Of a stretch of DNA of 64,000 nt, positions 23,393 to 31,038 are shown in pieces. Made by a program: the position numbers and the translations under genes. Every line of letters starts with the position of its first letter. Position 1 is the first letter of the stretch. Origin of the DNA: Nocardia inohanensis NBRC 100128 (GTDB lineage Bacteria > Actinomycetota > Actinomycetes > Mycobacteriales > Mycobacteriaceae). Under the pieces are notes generated by a model. That model was not told the origin of the DNA. It made no database searches and saw only the letters and a program-made list of their open reading frames with translations. The stretch is from contig NZ_BDBK01000012.1 in the NCBI RefSeq assembly GCF_001612945.1, positions 558,001 through 622,000 of the forward strand, read 5' to 3'.

Positions 23393-24587
23393 ACACCGCC
23401 CGGCACAGCGCCCCCGCGCGCCGGTCCAGATTGATCGACAACCCCAGCCGGTTGGTGACGTAGGCGAAGCCGAGACCCGTTGCCGGATCGGCGAATCCGA
23501 GCGATCCGCCCAGCCCGGGCGTCCCGTACGCGCGTCGATCCGCCGACCCGAACGGAAAGACATCGCACGACTTGCGGAAGCCGAGATGGAATCGGGTCTC
23601 GGTGTGCAGCACGGCATCCCGGGCAGCCGGCGGACCGGGTTCGGCCAGCGCCGCCCGCACCTCGGCCGAGAGCGGCACCATCGGCAGCCCGCCGATCGCG
23701 GCCGCGTACATCCGGGCAATGGAGCGCGCGTCACCAACCCCGTTGGTGCCGGCCAATTCCACCCGCAGATAGTCTCGCCGCACCGAATCGTCCGGCATCG
23801 GCAACCCCAGGTTCCCCACCGTTTTCCGGAAGGCCCCGAATCCCAGCTGCGCCGCACCGAGCACCCGCCACGCCACCTCCCGCTCATGCCGCAGCGCCAG
23901 TCCAGCGGCCCGGGTCGGCACCGCCACCCGCGCCAAGCTCGCCGAATCCGGCCACCCCAGCGTGAAATCCACCCCGTACGGCCCCAGCTCCGCCGCCACG
24001 ATCTGCCCGATGCTCCGCCCCGCCGGATCCACCCGCCGCACCAGCTCGTTCTGATAAAGCGCCGCCGTCACCGGGTGATACCCGTGCCCCGCCACCGCCG
24101 CCGGCCGCTGCCCGGCAAGCACCTCCGCCAATGCGTCCAGATCACCGAACTGCTCCAACCGCAGCGTATGCCCCCGCAGCACCTGCAACCCCGCCCGATG
24201 ATCGATCAACTCCCGCACGGTGATCCGCTCTTTCCCGTGCGCCGCGAACTCCGGCCAATACCCCGCCACCGCCGCGTCGTACTCGAGCCGCCCCGCCGAC
24301 ACCAGCATCGCCACCACCAGCGCCGCAACACCTTTCGTCACCGAGAACACCGGTACCACCGTGTCCCGCTCCCAAGGCAACCGCGCCCCCACCTCCCGCC
24401 ACCCCGCCCACAGATCCACCACCGCACGGTCCCCGTCGAAAACAGCTACCGCCCCGCCGATCTCCCCCCGCCGCGTGAAATTCTCCCGAAAGGCATCCGC
24501 GACATGCCCCCACCCCTCCGCCACCGCACCGTGAATCTTCGGCCCTCGCACCCTCCGGACCATACGACCGACCCGTTCGCGGGTCAC
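23385..24587 (-). CDS. serine hydrolase/esterase, beta-lactamase family (EstB-like)
   Basis: About 400 residues. The start is unsure: GTG 24626, GTG 24587 and ATG 24563 are all in frame; I list the middle one. No signal peptide is seen. The SxxK motif is SVTK in VVPVFSVTKGVAALVVAMLV, the second motif a Tyr in AALYQNELVRRV, and GTPGLGGSLGFADP near the C-terminus takes the place of the KTG box, as in class C-like esterases. The N-terminal RGPKIHGAVAEGWGHVADAF is typical of this intracellular group. It is the last gene of the Ser/Thr kinase operon, 87 nt after the third kinase, and may be a downstream enzyme or an unrelated rider. Confidence 0.85.
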   Translation of the reverse strand: MTRERVGRMVRRVRGPKIHGAVAEGWGHVADAFRENFTRRGEIGGAVAVFDGDRAVVDLWAGWREVGARLPWERDTVVPVFSVTKGVAALVVAMLVSAGRLEYDAAVAGYWPEFAAHGKERITVRELIDHRAGLQVLRGHTLRLEQFGDLDALAEVLAGQRPAAVAGHGYHPVTAALYQNELVRRVDPAGRSIGQIVAAELGPYGVDFTLGWPDSASLARVAVPTRAAGLALRHEREVAWRVLGAAQLGFGAFRKTVGNLGLPMPDDSVRRDYLRVELAGTNGVGDARSIARMYAAAIGGLPMVPLSAEVRAALAEPGPPAARDAVLHTETRFHLGFRKSCDVFPFGSADRRAYGTPGLGGSLGFADPATGLGFAYVTNRLGLSINLDRRAGALCRAVFS

Positions 24588-24674
24588 TGTGCCCGAAACC
24601 AATGCCCCTGCCGCCGCACTGGGCACATGCCCATTGCTTCGATGGACTTCGGAACCATTGGCCGCGAACCGATT

Positions 24675-26267
24675 TCAAAGCGGGGCGTCCGGCCACCATT
24701 GTTCGCGCAATTGCGCGCCGGACGTCGATCCGAACACTTCCAACCAGCAGTTCTTACGGGCGTTGTCGAGGAAGTTGATGCTGAGTATCCCGATCGTCCA
24801 GTCCGAGTTATCGACATCTCCCCAGGCCAGATGACCCCTCCCCCAGGACCGGTGCCAGTCTTCGTCGCCGGTGACCGTGGTGCGCTTGTTCAAATGCACC
24901 ATCTCTTCAGCGGTGCGGTCAGCATTGCAACTGGCCACCAGCAGCTCCACCGGATCCTTGTTTCCGCTACAGGACAGGTGGTTCACTCCGGTCGCGGGCG
25001 CGGTCAGGGAGGCGGGCCGCTGATCGTCGTCCACCGCCGCGCACCGGATGCCTTGGTAACCTGCCGCATCCGGGCTCACGGGCAGCAGATTCGCGAAGGC
25101 CCGTGCGATGTAATCGTGACTGCCCCAGGTCTTGACGGTCGCAGTGGTCGACGGGGTGGTGCCGGCAACCAGCGGATCGGCGGCCGGTTCGCCGGATCGA
25201 TACCACCACACACCGATTCCGCCGATCAGCAGCCCCACCGCGATCACCGCCCCGAGGCCGATCAGCCGGCTACGTCGCCGCGAGGCCGGCCGGGCGCGCA
25301 ACACAGCGGTGGGTCCGGTATCCGGGGCGGAAAGCCCCGCCGCCCAGGCACTTCCGGCGACCGCGGTGCGGGCGAGGCGATCGGAGAGTGGTACGACGTG
25401 CGCGGCCTGCGCCGGGAAGCCCAGCGCGCCCGCCAATTCCGCCGCCAGCACGCCGCAGGACGGATACCGGTCGCCGGGCGCTTTGGCGAGGGCTCGCGCC
25501 AGCACATCGTCGACGGCCGGCGGCAGGCCGGGATGCAGGGCGGTGGCGGCCGGGGCTGCTTCATAGAGGTGGGCGGCCATCAGCGCACCGGGATTGGCGC
25601 GGCGGAACGGCTTGTATCCGGTGAGCAATTCGAACGCGGTGCAGCCGAGCGCGTAGACATCCGCGTGATGATCGACGGGTCGGCCGGTGAGCTGTTCCGG
25701 GGCCGCGTAGGCGAGGGTGGCCAGCACCGTCCCCGTCTCGGTCAGCGCCGTCGATCCGGCGGCGGCCTTGGCGATTCCGAAATCGGTCACCAGGATCCGT
25801 TCGGGCCGGCCGGACCGGGATTCCAGCAGAATATTGGCGGGTTTGACGTCGCGGTGCAGCAGACCGTTCCGATGCGCCTCGTCGAGACCGCGCGCCGCCT
25901 CCGTGATGACGCGCAGTATCCGTTGCGGCGCACGCTCTTCCGGTGCGGCACGGATGAGCGCCGACGCGTCGCTGCCGTCCACGAACTGCATGGCGATCCA
26001 CAGCCGCCCCTGCTCCACCCCGCGATCGTGCACCGCCACGATATTCGGATGATCCAGGCGGGCAGCCAATTCCGCCTCGCGCACGAACCGCGCCCGGAAT
26101 TCGGGATCGGACCCGTACTGGGCGGCCAGCACTTTCAGCGCGTCGCGGCGGGGCAGCCGCGGATGCCGGACCACATACACCGCGCCCATACCACCGCTGC
26201 CCAGCTCCCGCTCGATCCGATATCCGGCGAAAACCGTGCCCGGTAGCAGCGACGACTCGCTCACCAC
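24675..26267 (-). CDS. membrane Ser/Thr protein kinase, four-Cys ectodomain (copy 3 of the operon)
   Basis: 530 residues. Residues 15-270 are a complete Hanks-type kinase: glycine loop ELGSGGMGAVY, catalytic Lys in DALKVL, HRDVKPANIL, DFG in LVTDFGIAK and APEQL. A juxtamembrane Arg-rich stretch precedes one membrane helix (about 340-362, GLGAVIAVGLLIGGIGVWWY). The outside part of about 165 residues has four cysteines (IRCA, LSCSG, ASCNA, KNCWL) and ends WWPDAPL. PknB-type PASTA repeats are absent. The four-Cys plan and size recall the PknH sensor domain, but I cannot confirm homology. It is third of three kinases sharing this ectodomain in one operon. Confidence 0.93.
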   Translation of the reverse strand: MVSESSLLPGTVFAGYRIERELGSGGMGAVYVVRHPRLPRRDALKVLAAQYGSDPEFRARFVREAELAARLDHPNIVAVHDRGVEQGRLWIAMQFVDGSDASALIRAAPEERAPQRILRVITEAARGLDEAHRNGLLHRDVKPANILLESRSGRPERILVTDFGIAKAAAGSTALTETGTVLATLAYAAPEQLTGRPVDHHADVYALGCTAFELLTGYKPFRRANPGALMAAHLYEAAPAATALHPGLPPAVDDVLARALAKAPGDRYPSCGVLAAELAGALGFPAQAAHVVPLSDRLARTAVAGSAWAAGLSAPDTGPTAVLRARPASRRRSRLIGLGAVIAVGLLIGGIGVWWYRSGEPAADPLVAGTTPSTTATVKTWGSHDYIARAFANLLPVSPDAAGYQGIRCAAVDDDQRPASLTAPATGVNHLSCSGNKDPVELLVASCNADRTAEEMVHLNKRTTVTGDEDWHRSWGRGHLAWGDVDNSDWTIGILSINFLDNARKNCWLEVFGSTSGAQLREQWWPDAPL

Positions 26268-26294
26268 ACGCCCGCCGATCGATCCGGAACGCGA

Positions 26295-27803
26295 CTACAG
26301 CGGCGCATTGGGCCACCACCGTTGCATCAGGTCCGCGCCGGTGGTGCCCGCCGCGCCCCAAACGATCACCTCACAGAAGTTCCGGGCCGCATCGTCGAAT
26401 TGGATCTGAAGCGTCCCGCCGAACTTTCCCGTACTCGCCTGACCCCAAATGATCCGGCCGCGCCGGCCCGCGCGCTCCCAGGTCTCCTCACCGCCTTGCG
26501 TCCAGTCAGGTCTCGTCAACGCTCGGACGCGCCCCGGCACTCGATCGCTGTTGCAGTACGCGCTGACCCCTTGCGCTGGATTATCGTTACCCTGGCAATC
26601 CAGGGTGGCGATCCGGCCCGGTTGGGAGTTCACGTCGGCAACTTCGACGTCCTCGTTGAGCGGCTTGCAGCGGATGCCCTGATATCCGCTGCCGGTCGGG
26701 GTGGCGGGCAGCAGCTTCGGGAACGCCTCGGCGACGAAAGCAAAGTTGCCCCAGGAAGGCGCGCTTCCCGCCGGGGTCGCGGAAGTGGTGGTGCCGGCGG
26801 TCGCGGACGGCGGTGCGACAGCGGTCCCGGATTCCGGATCACGTTGCAGCACAAGCACACCGGACCAAATCAGCCCCATCACCGCCAGCAGCGCGCCGAT
26901 GGCATAGCCACGCCGCCGGCGGGCCCGAGCCCTGGCAGCAGGCCGGTGGCGGTCCGGGACACCGCGCAAGCCGGCCGCGGCCGCTTCGGCGAACCCACCG
27001 CACGAGTCGTAGCGGTCGGCCGGATCCTTGGCCAACACCCGTGCGATAACGGTGTCGATCGCCTGCGGCAGCGCCGGATTCATCAGACTCGGCCGAGGCG
27101 GTTCAGCCGCTATGTGCGCGTGCATGACGGCGGCGGTATTGGTGCGAGGGAAGGGCTGCTGCCCGGTCAGCAGTTCGAAGAACGCGCACCCCAGGGCGTA
27201 GACATCCGCTCGATGGTCGATCGCGCGGCCCATGAGCTGCTCCGGTGCCGCGTAAGCGAGAGTGGCCAGCACCGCCCCGGTTTGGGTCAGCGCGGTGGAT
27301 TCCCCTGCCGCCTTGGCGATCCCGAAATCCGTCACCAGCGCCCGGTCGTCACCGCCCTGCCGCAACAGTATGTTCGCCGGTTTCACATCCCGATGCAGCA
27401 GCCCGCCTCGATGCACCTCGTCCAGCCCGTTCGCCACCTCGGCGGTAACGCGCAGCGCCAGCTCCGGGGGCAAGCCGTCCGGGTGCCGCCGCACGAGTTC
27501 GGCGGCATCGATACCCTCCACGTACTGCATGGCGATCCACGGCCGTCCGTCCGCCACGCCTCGGTCGTGCACCGCGACCACATTGGGATGGTCGATCCGA
27601 GCGGCCGTCTCCGCTTCGCGCAGGAACCGCGCCTGATACTCGGGGTCCGAACCGAATGGTTTCGGCAGCACCTTGAGCGCGTCGTAGCGCGGCAGACGCG
27701 GATGGCGGGCCAGATAGACGGTGCCCATGCCACCGGTTCCCAGCACCCGTTCGATCCGGTATCCCGCGAAAATAACCCCGGCGGTGAGCGATCCGGCCAT
27801 CAT
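26295..27803 (-). CDS. membrane Ser/Thr protein kinase, four-Cys ectodomain (copy 2 of the operon)
   Basis: 502 residues, starting directly after the stop of the lipoprotein gene (TGA then ATG ATG), so translation is coupled to it. Kinase landmarks: VLGTGGMGTVYLARHPRLPR, catalytic Lys in DALKVL, LLHRDVKPANILL, LVTDFGIAK and YAAPEQLMG. One membrane helix (about 298-318, GYAIGALLAVMGLIWSGVLV) leads to an outer domain with four cysteines (IRCKP, LDCQG, AYCNS, NFCEV) and the terminal motif WWPNAPL. Ligand is unknown. The kinase region is about two thirds identical by eye to copies 1 and 3. Confidence 0.93.
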   Translation of the reverse strand: MMAGSLTAGVIFAGYRIERVLGTGGMGTVYLARHPRLPRYDALKVLPKPFGSDPEYQARFLREAETAARIDHPNVVAVHDRGVADGRPWIAMQYVEGIDAAELVRRHPDGLPPELALRVTAEVANGLDEVHRGGLLHRDVKPANILLRQGGDDRALVTDFGIAKAAGESTALTQTGAVLATLAYAAPEQLMGRAIDHRADVYALGCAFFELLTGQQPFPRTNTAAVMHAHIAAEPPRPSLMNPALPQAIDTVIARVLAKDPADRYDSCGGFAEAAAAGLRGVPDRHRPAARARARRRRGYAIGALLAVMGLIWSGVLVLQRDPESGTAVAPPSATAGTTTSATPAGSAPSWGNFAFVAEAFPKLLPATPTGSGYQGIRCKPLNEDVEVADVNSQPGRIATLDCQGNDNPAQGVSAYCNSDRVPGRVRALTRPDWTQGGEETWERAGRRGRIIWGQASTGKFGGTLQIQFDDAARNFCEVIVWGAAGTTGADLMQRWWPNAPL

Positions 27804-29057
27804 TCAGTCCACCCATCCGATCAGCAACGCGTATTGCGCCGCCGCGCGCTGCCGCATCTGTTGTTCGGTGCGCGCGAAGAAGATCGCGATATAGCGCCCG
27901 TATCTCACCCTGCAGAAGAATTGCGTGAATCCCCCCTTGCCGACCTGATCCTCGGCCCCGCAGCGCATGTCCTCGGCGGGGACGCCTTGGGGCGCCACCA
28001 CCACATGGTGGCCCTCGGAATCCTTCTGTTCCGCGTGTTCGAACGCGGTTCGGGCCGCGGCCGCGGTTCGGTAGCGAAACAGTGCATCCAGTCCGTTCAC
28101 GGCGTGCAGTTCAGGCGCACTCGCTTCCGGAGTACCGTGCATGGCCCACAGGCGCACCGCACGCGGACCGAGCACCACACCGGCCGGGTACAGCGAGGCC
28201 TCCCAGCCCGCCACCACCTGCCGGGTCAGCGAGAACACCGCTGGATAGGGCCAGCGGCCCGGCGCGGCGGGAACCATATGACTCAGCATGGAGTCGCGAT
28301 CCAGTGGGAGCGAGGCGATCTCGGCAACCGGAGTGGGGGTGAAGTCCCGTAGTCGTGCGATCTGTTTGTCGAATCCATTGCGGGCCAACGTCGTCAACGC
28401 GGACAGGTCGGTGGCGGTATGCGAAGCGAGCGCGTGCAGCACGTAGGATTCATGGGCAACGGTGGCCGCCAGGCTCGCTACGGTGGGCCGCCAATGTGCC
28501 ACCGCCGCGGTGTATCCGGGGATCTGGACCGAGACATTCTCGGCATTCACCGCCTTGTCGACGGCATCGATGTCACGGGCCGCCCGGGCCGCCGCATCCG
28601 CGTCCGGGAAGCGCAGCAGCAACAGGGTCAGGCCGTGGAACTCGCCCGCCTTCGGCCGGTAGACCTCCCGATCCGCACCGCCGACCGCGACCCCTGCGAT
28701 CATCCCTTCCCGTTCCAGCACCACACGCACCTGGGTGGCGAGCAGGGTCGCGGCGCGCGCCGGGGTGGGCATCAGCGCCAGCCCGTCGGTACCGATGGTC
28801 TGGGTCAGCGTGGGATCGGCCTCGCCGGGATCGATCACCGCTTCGGCCATCCGCACGGATTCCTCCACCCGCCCGTACTGCTCGTTGCCGGCGTCGGGCC
28901 GCTCCAGTGGCCGGATCGCGTGGATCCCGGTGTCGAACGTGGCCGGGTCCGGATGCCGCGGAACCGGATGCCCGGTCGTGGCGCAGGCGCTGACGAACGC
29001 AAGCGCCAGTATGACTGCGACCGTGCGTATTTCGATGGTTCGATTGATCATCCGCAT
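27804..29057 (-). CDS. secreted lipoprotein (DUF7373-like) encoded between sensor kinases
   Basis: 417 residues. A short signal sequence (MRMINRTIEIRTVAVILALA) is followed by the lipobox FVSAC with Cys25 as the lipid-anchored residue, so the protein is tethered on the outer face of the membrane. The body, with its two-lobe pattern (GTDGLALMPTPARAATLLAT, then VPAAPGRWPYPAVFSLTRQV and the C-terminal SEGHHVVVAPQGVPAEDMRC), fits the large family of nocardial lipoproteins that contain DUF7373; family assignment is from memory. Function is unknown. It lies 16 nt after kinase copy 1 and overlaps the start of copy 2, so it is probably a ligand-binding partner or a substrate of these kinases. Confidence 0.85.
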   Translation of the reverse strand: MRMINRTIEIRTVAVILALAFVSACATTGHPVPRHPDPATFDTGIHAIRPLERPDAGNEQYGRVEESVRMAEAVIDPGEADPTLTQTIGTDGLALMPTPARAATLLATQVRVVLEREGMIAGVAVGGADREVYRPKAGEFHGLTLLLLRFPDADAAARAARDIDAVDKAVNAENVSVQIPGYTAAVAHWRPTVASLAATVAHESYVLHALASHTATDLSALTTLARNGFDKQIARLRDFTPTPVAEIASLPLDRDSMLSHMVPAAPGRWPYPAVFSLTRQVVAGWEASLYPAGVVLGPRAVRLWAMHGTPEASAPELHAVNGLDALFRYRTAAAARTAFEHAEQKDSEGHHVVVAPQGVPAEDMRCGAEDQVGKGGFTQFFCRVRYGRYIAIFFARTEQQMRQRAAAQYALLIGWVD

Positions 29058-29073
29058 TCTCTGCCTCGAGCGG

Positions 29074-30561
29074 TCACAGGGGTGCCTGCGCCCACCACCG
29101 GTCCCGGAGTTCGGCGCCGGTCGAGACGCCCATCACCTCCACTCGGCAGTGGCTGCGGGCCGTGTCATCGAAGTACACCTCGAGCATTCCGAAGGTGCGG
29201 CCCGCCAGCACCACCTCGTCGAGCTTCTTGGAGAAGGTGGCACTGCCCCAGAAGAGGTGGCCCGCCCCGCCGCCCCGGGTCCACGCCTCGTCTCCTTCGA
29301 GTTTGTTGATGAGCGAGTGATCGGGTTGCAGCGGAGTGCGATCGGTCCGGCAGATCACATCGAGGGTGAACACCGGGGTCTGGTCGCCGTAGCACATCAG
29401 GTCGCCGACCGTGACCTTCTGCTCGAACGGCAGCACCTCACCGCTGGTGCCGTACTCGACCGGAACACAGTTACTGAGGTCCTGGTAGCCGGTCGTATAC
29501 GACGACGGCGGCAACAGTTCGGCGAAAACCTTGACCATATCGGCGTATTCACCCCACTGCTCCGGATCGAAGCCGTCGGCGTGGGGCTGATTCGCCTCCG
29601 GTGCCCGCTGCCGCCCGTCCAGGACCGTGAAGGCGGTCAGCGCCGCCCCGGCAAAGACGATCACCGATAACGCGGCCGCCCATTTCCGGCGGCGACGCCC
29701 AGGCGCGAAGGTATCGGCGACGACGGTCGGGGTCAGCACCTCCCGCGCTGCCGCCGCGAGCGCCCCACAACTCCGGAAGCGTGCGTCCGGATCCTTCGCC
29801 ATGGCGATGGCGATCACCGCGTCGAATCCCACGGGCACTGACCGATTTCCGCTGGACGGCAGCGGCGGCGGCTCGTTCAGATGGGCGTACAGCACCGCGC
29901 CCGGAGTGTCGCGAGGAAACGGCAGTTTGCCTGTGAGCAGCTGATACAGCGTGCAACCTAGCGCATAGACATCGGTGCGCTGGTCCACCGGCCGGCCGTT
30001 GATCTGCTCCGGAGCCGCGTAGGCCAGGGTGGCGCTGAATCCGATAGCACCGTCGAGGGTGCTGGAATCGTCAGCGGGACGGGCGATTCCGAAGTCGGTG
30101 ACCAGCACCCGATCTGCCACGCCGGGTTGTTCGGAGATCAGGATATTGGCCGGCTTCACGTCCCGGTGCAACAGTCCCGCCCGGTGCACCTCGTCGAGAC
30201 CGCTCGCCGCCTGGGCCACGATCCACACCGCGCGTGCAGGATCGACCGGCCCGCGCCGAACCAATGCGGCGCAATCGATTCCGGCCACATACTGCATGGC
30301 GATCCACAACTGGCCGGCGTGTTCACCCCGGTCCCGGACCGCCACCAGGTTCGGATGTTGCAGCCGCGCCGCGATTTCGGCCTCACGCAGGAACCGCGCC
30401 CGGAAGCCGGGGTCGTCGTGATGAGTGTCCGACAGCACCTTGAGAGCGTCCTCGCGCGGCAGGCGCGGGTGCCGCGCGAGGTACACCGTGCCCATCCCGC
30501 CGCTGCCCAGCTCACGCTCGATGCGGTACCCGCCGAAGTCGGATTCGCCCGTATCGGCCAA
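29074..30561 (-). CDS. membrane Ser/Thr protein kinase, four-Cys ectodomain (copy 1, first in operon)
   Basis: 495 residues from the TTG at 30559-30561, preceded by a G-rich stretch that can serve as ribosome site. The kinase domain fills residues 8-265 (ELGSGGMGTVYLARHPRLPR, LLHRDVKPANILI, LVTDFGIAR, YAAPEQING). One membrane helix (about 290-312, WAAALSVIVFAGAALTAFTV) precedes an ectodomain with four cysteines (SNCVP, LMCYG, VICRT, SHCRV) and the ending WWAQAPL. It shares this outer domain only with the next two kinases. Divergent from the AcoR-like gene across a 477-nt region full of inverted repeats. Confidence 0.93.
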   Translation of the reverse strand: MADTGESDFGGYRIERELGSGGMGTVYLARHPRLPREDALKVLSDTHHDDPGFRARFLREAEIAARLQHPNLVAVRDRGEHAGQLWIAMQYVAGIDCAALVRRGPVDPARAVWIVAQAASGLDEVHRAGLLHRDVKPANILISEQPGVADRVLVTDFGIARPADDSSTLDGAIGFSATLAYAAPEQINGRPVDQRTDVYALGCTLYQLLTGKLPFPRDTPGAVLYAHLNEPPPLPSSGNRSVPVGFDAVIAIAMAKDPDARFRSCGALAAAAREVLTPTVVADTFAPGRRRRKWAAALSVIVFAGAALTAFTVLDGRQRAPEANQPHADGFDPEQWGEYADMVKVFAELLPPSSYTTGYQDLSNCVPVEYGTSGEVLPFEQKVTVGDLMCYGDQTPVFTLDVICRTDRTPLQPDHSLINKLEGDEAWTRGGGAGHLFWGSATFSKKLDEVVLAGRTFGMLEVYFDDTARSHCRVEVMGVSTGAELRDRWWAQAPL

Positions 30562-30689
30562 CTGCCCACCCCCCGAATCCGGATGCCAGGTCAGCAGCCT
30601 ATTGCAGCCGGCACGCGGTTGCCATGCGCTTCAGCGACTTTCGGGGGCGGCCGAGCTGGGAAATTGATTCGGCGACTATCCACAACGAC

Positions 30690-30722
30690 AACCGGCCCCG
30701 CTCGCGGCGAGCGGGGCCGGTT
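30690..30722. repeat. 33-nt perfect palindrome
   Basis: Arms of 16 nt starting AACCGGCCCCGCTCGC around a single central G. As RNA it would form a 15-bp hairpin on either strand. It lies 129 nt before the kinase start, where no gene ends, so it is not an obvious terminator. Confidence 0.7.
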
Positions 30723-30755
30723 CGCCTTCGGGGGGCGATTTCCCGTGGCGCAACG

Positions 30756-30827
30756 CTGCCCCGGACCGGGACGCGACCTTGGGCGGGGAATCGCGGGCGA
30801 CGTCGTTGTCGCCACGGTCCGGGGCAG
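30756..30827. repeat. 13-bp inverted repeat with internal hairpin
   Basis: CTGCCCCGGACCG (30756-30768) and CGGTCCGGGGCAG (30815-30827) are perfect reverse complements 46 nt apart. The loop contains a further perfect repeat, GGCGAC-N6-GTCGCC (30796-30813). Together they give a nested stem-loop. Confidence 0.65.
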
Positions 30828-30886
30828 ATCCGCCGAACGGCGGCCGCGGCGCTCGGTCTGCTTTTTGCGCTGCGGCTGGATCTGCC
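30823..30886. repeat. 9-bp inverted repeat GGCAGATCC/GGATCTGCC
   Basis: Arms at 30823-30831 and 30878-30886. The left arm shares bases with the right arm of the preceding repeat, so two alternative pairings compete for the same GGCAG, the arrangement seen in attenuators and riboswitch expression platforms. A short T run (CTTTTTG) lies inside the loop at about 30861. Confidence 0.55.
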
Positions 30887-30924
30887 GTCGGTGGTATCAG
30901 TTTCCACAGTGCGCGATGGATTCG

Positions 30925-30943
30925 CTGTCCTACTTTGGGACAG
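30925..30943. promoter_or_regulatory. inverted repeat CTGTCC-N7-GGACAG before the AcoR-like gene
   Basis: Perfect 6-bp arms separated by TACTTTG, 96 nt upstream of the activator start. Enhancer-type sites of activators are often this kind of spaced palindrome, so autoregulation is possible. Short, hence modest confidence. Confidence 0.35.
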
Positions 30944-31038
30944 TTACGCCTTGACGGCGGGCGGGGTGGCTGCGGAGAATCCGAGCATGGCGGCGCGGCC
31001 TGGCCGTACGTGGATGATCCGATGCTTTTAGGAGTGCG

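Larger units (their letters stand above)
30562..31038. other. 477-nt divergent intergenic region rich in inverted repeats
   Basis: Between the first kinase and the AcoR-like gene. Frames here have poor protein character. It holds four strong inverted repeats at 30690-30886 and one more at 30925-30943 near the activator. The region must contain the promoters of both operons and could also encode a structured RNA. Confidence 0.5.

Noticed and set aside
23586..28352. Very long plus-strand frames opposite the serine hydrolase and kinase genes
   Set aside because: Shadow frames; the kinase motifs are all on the minus strand.
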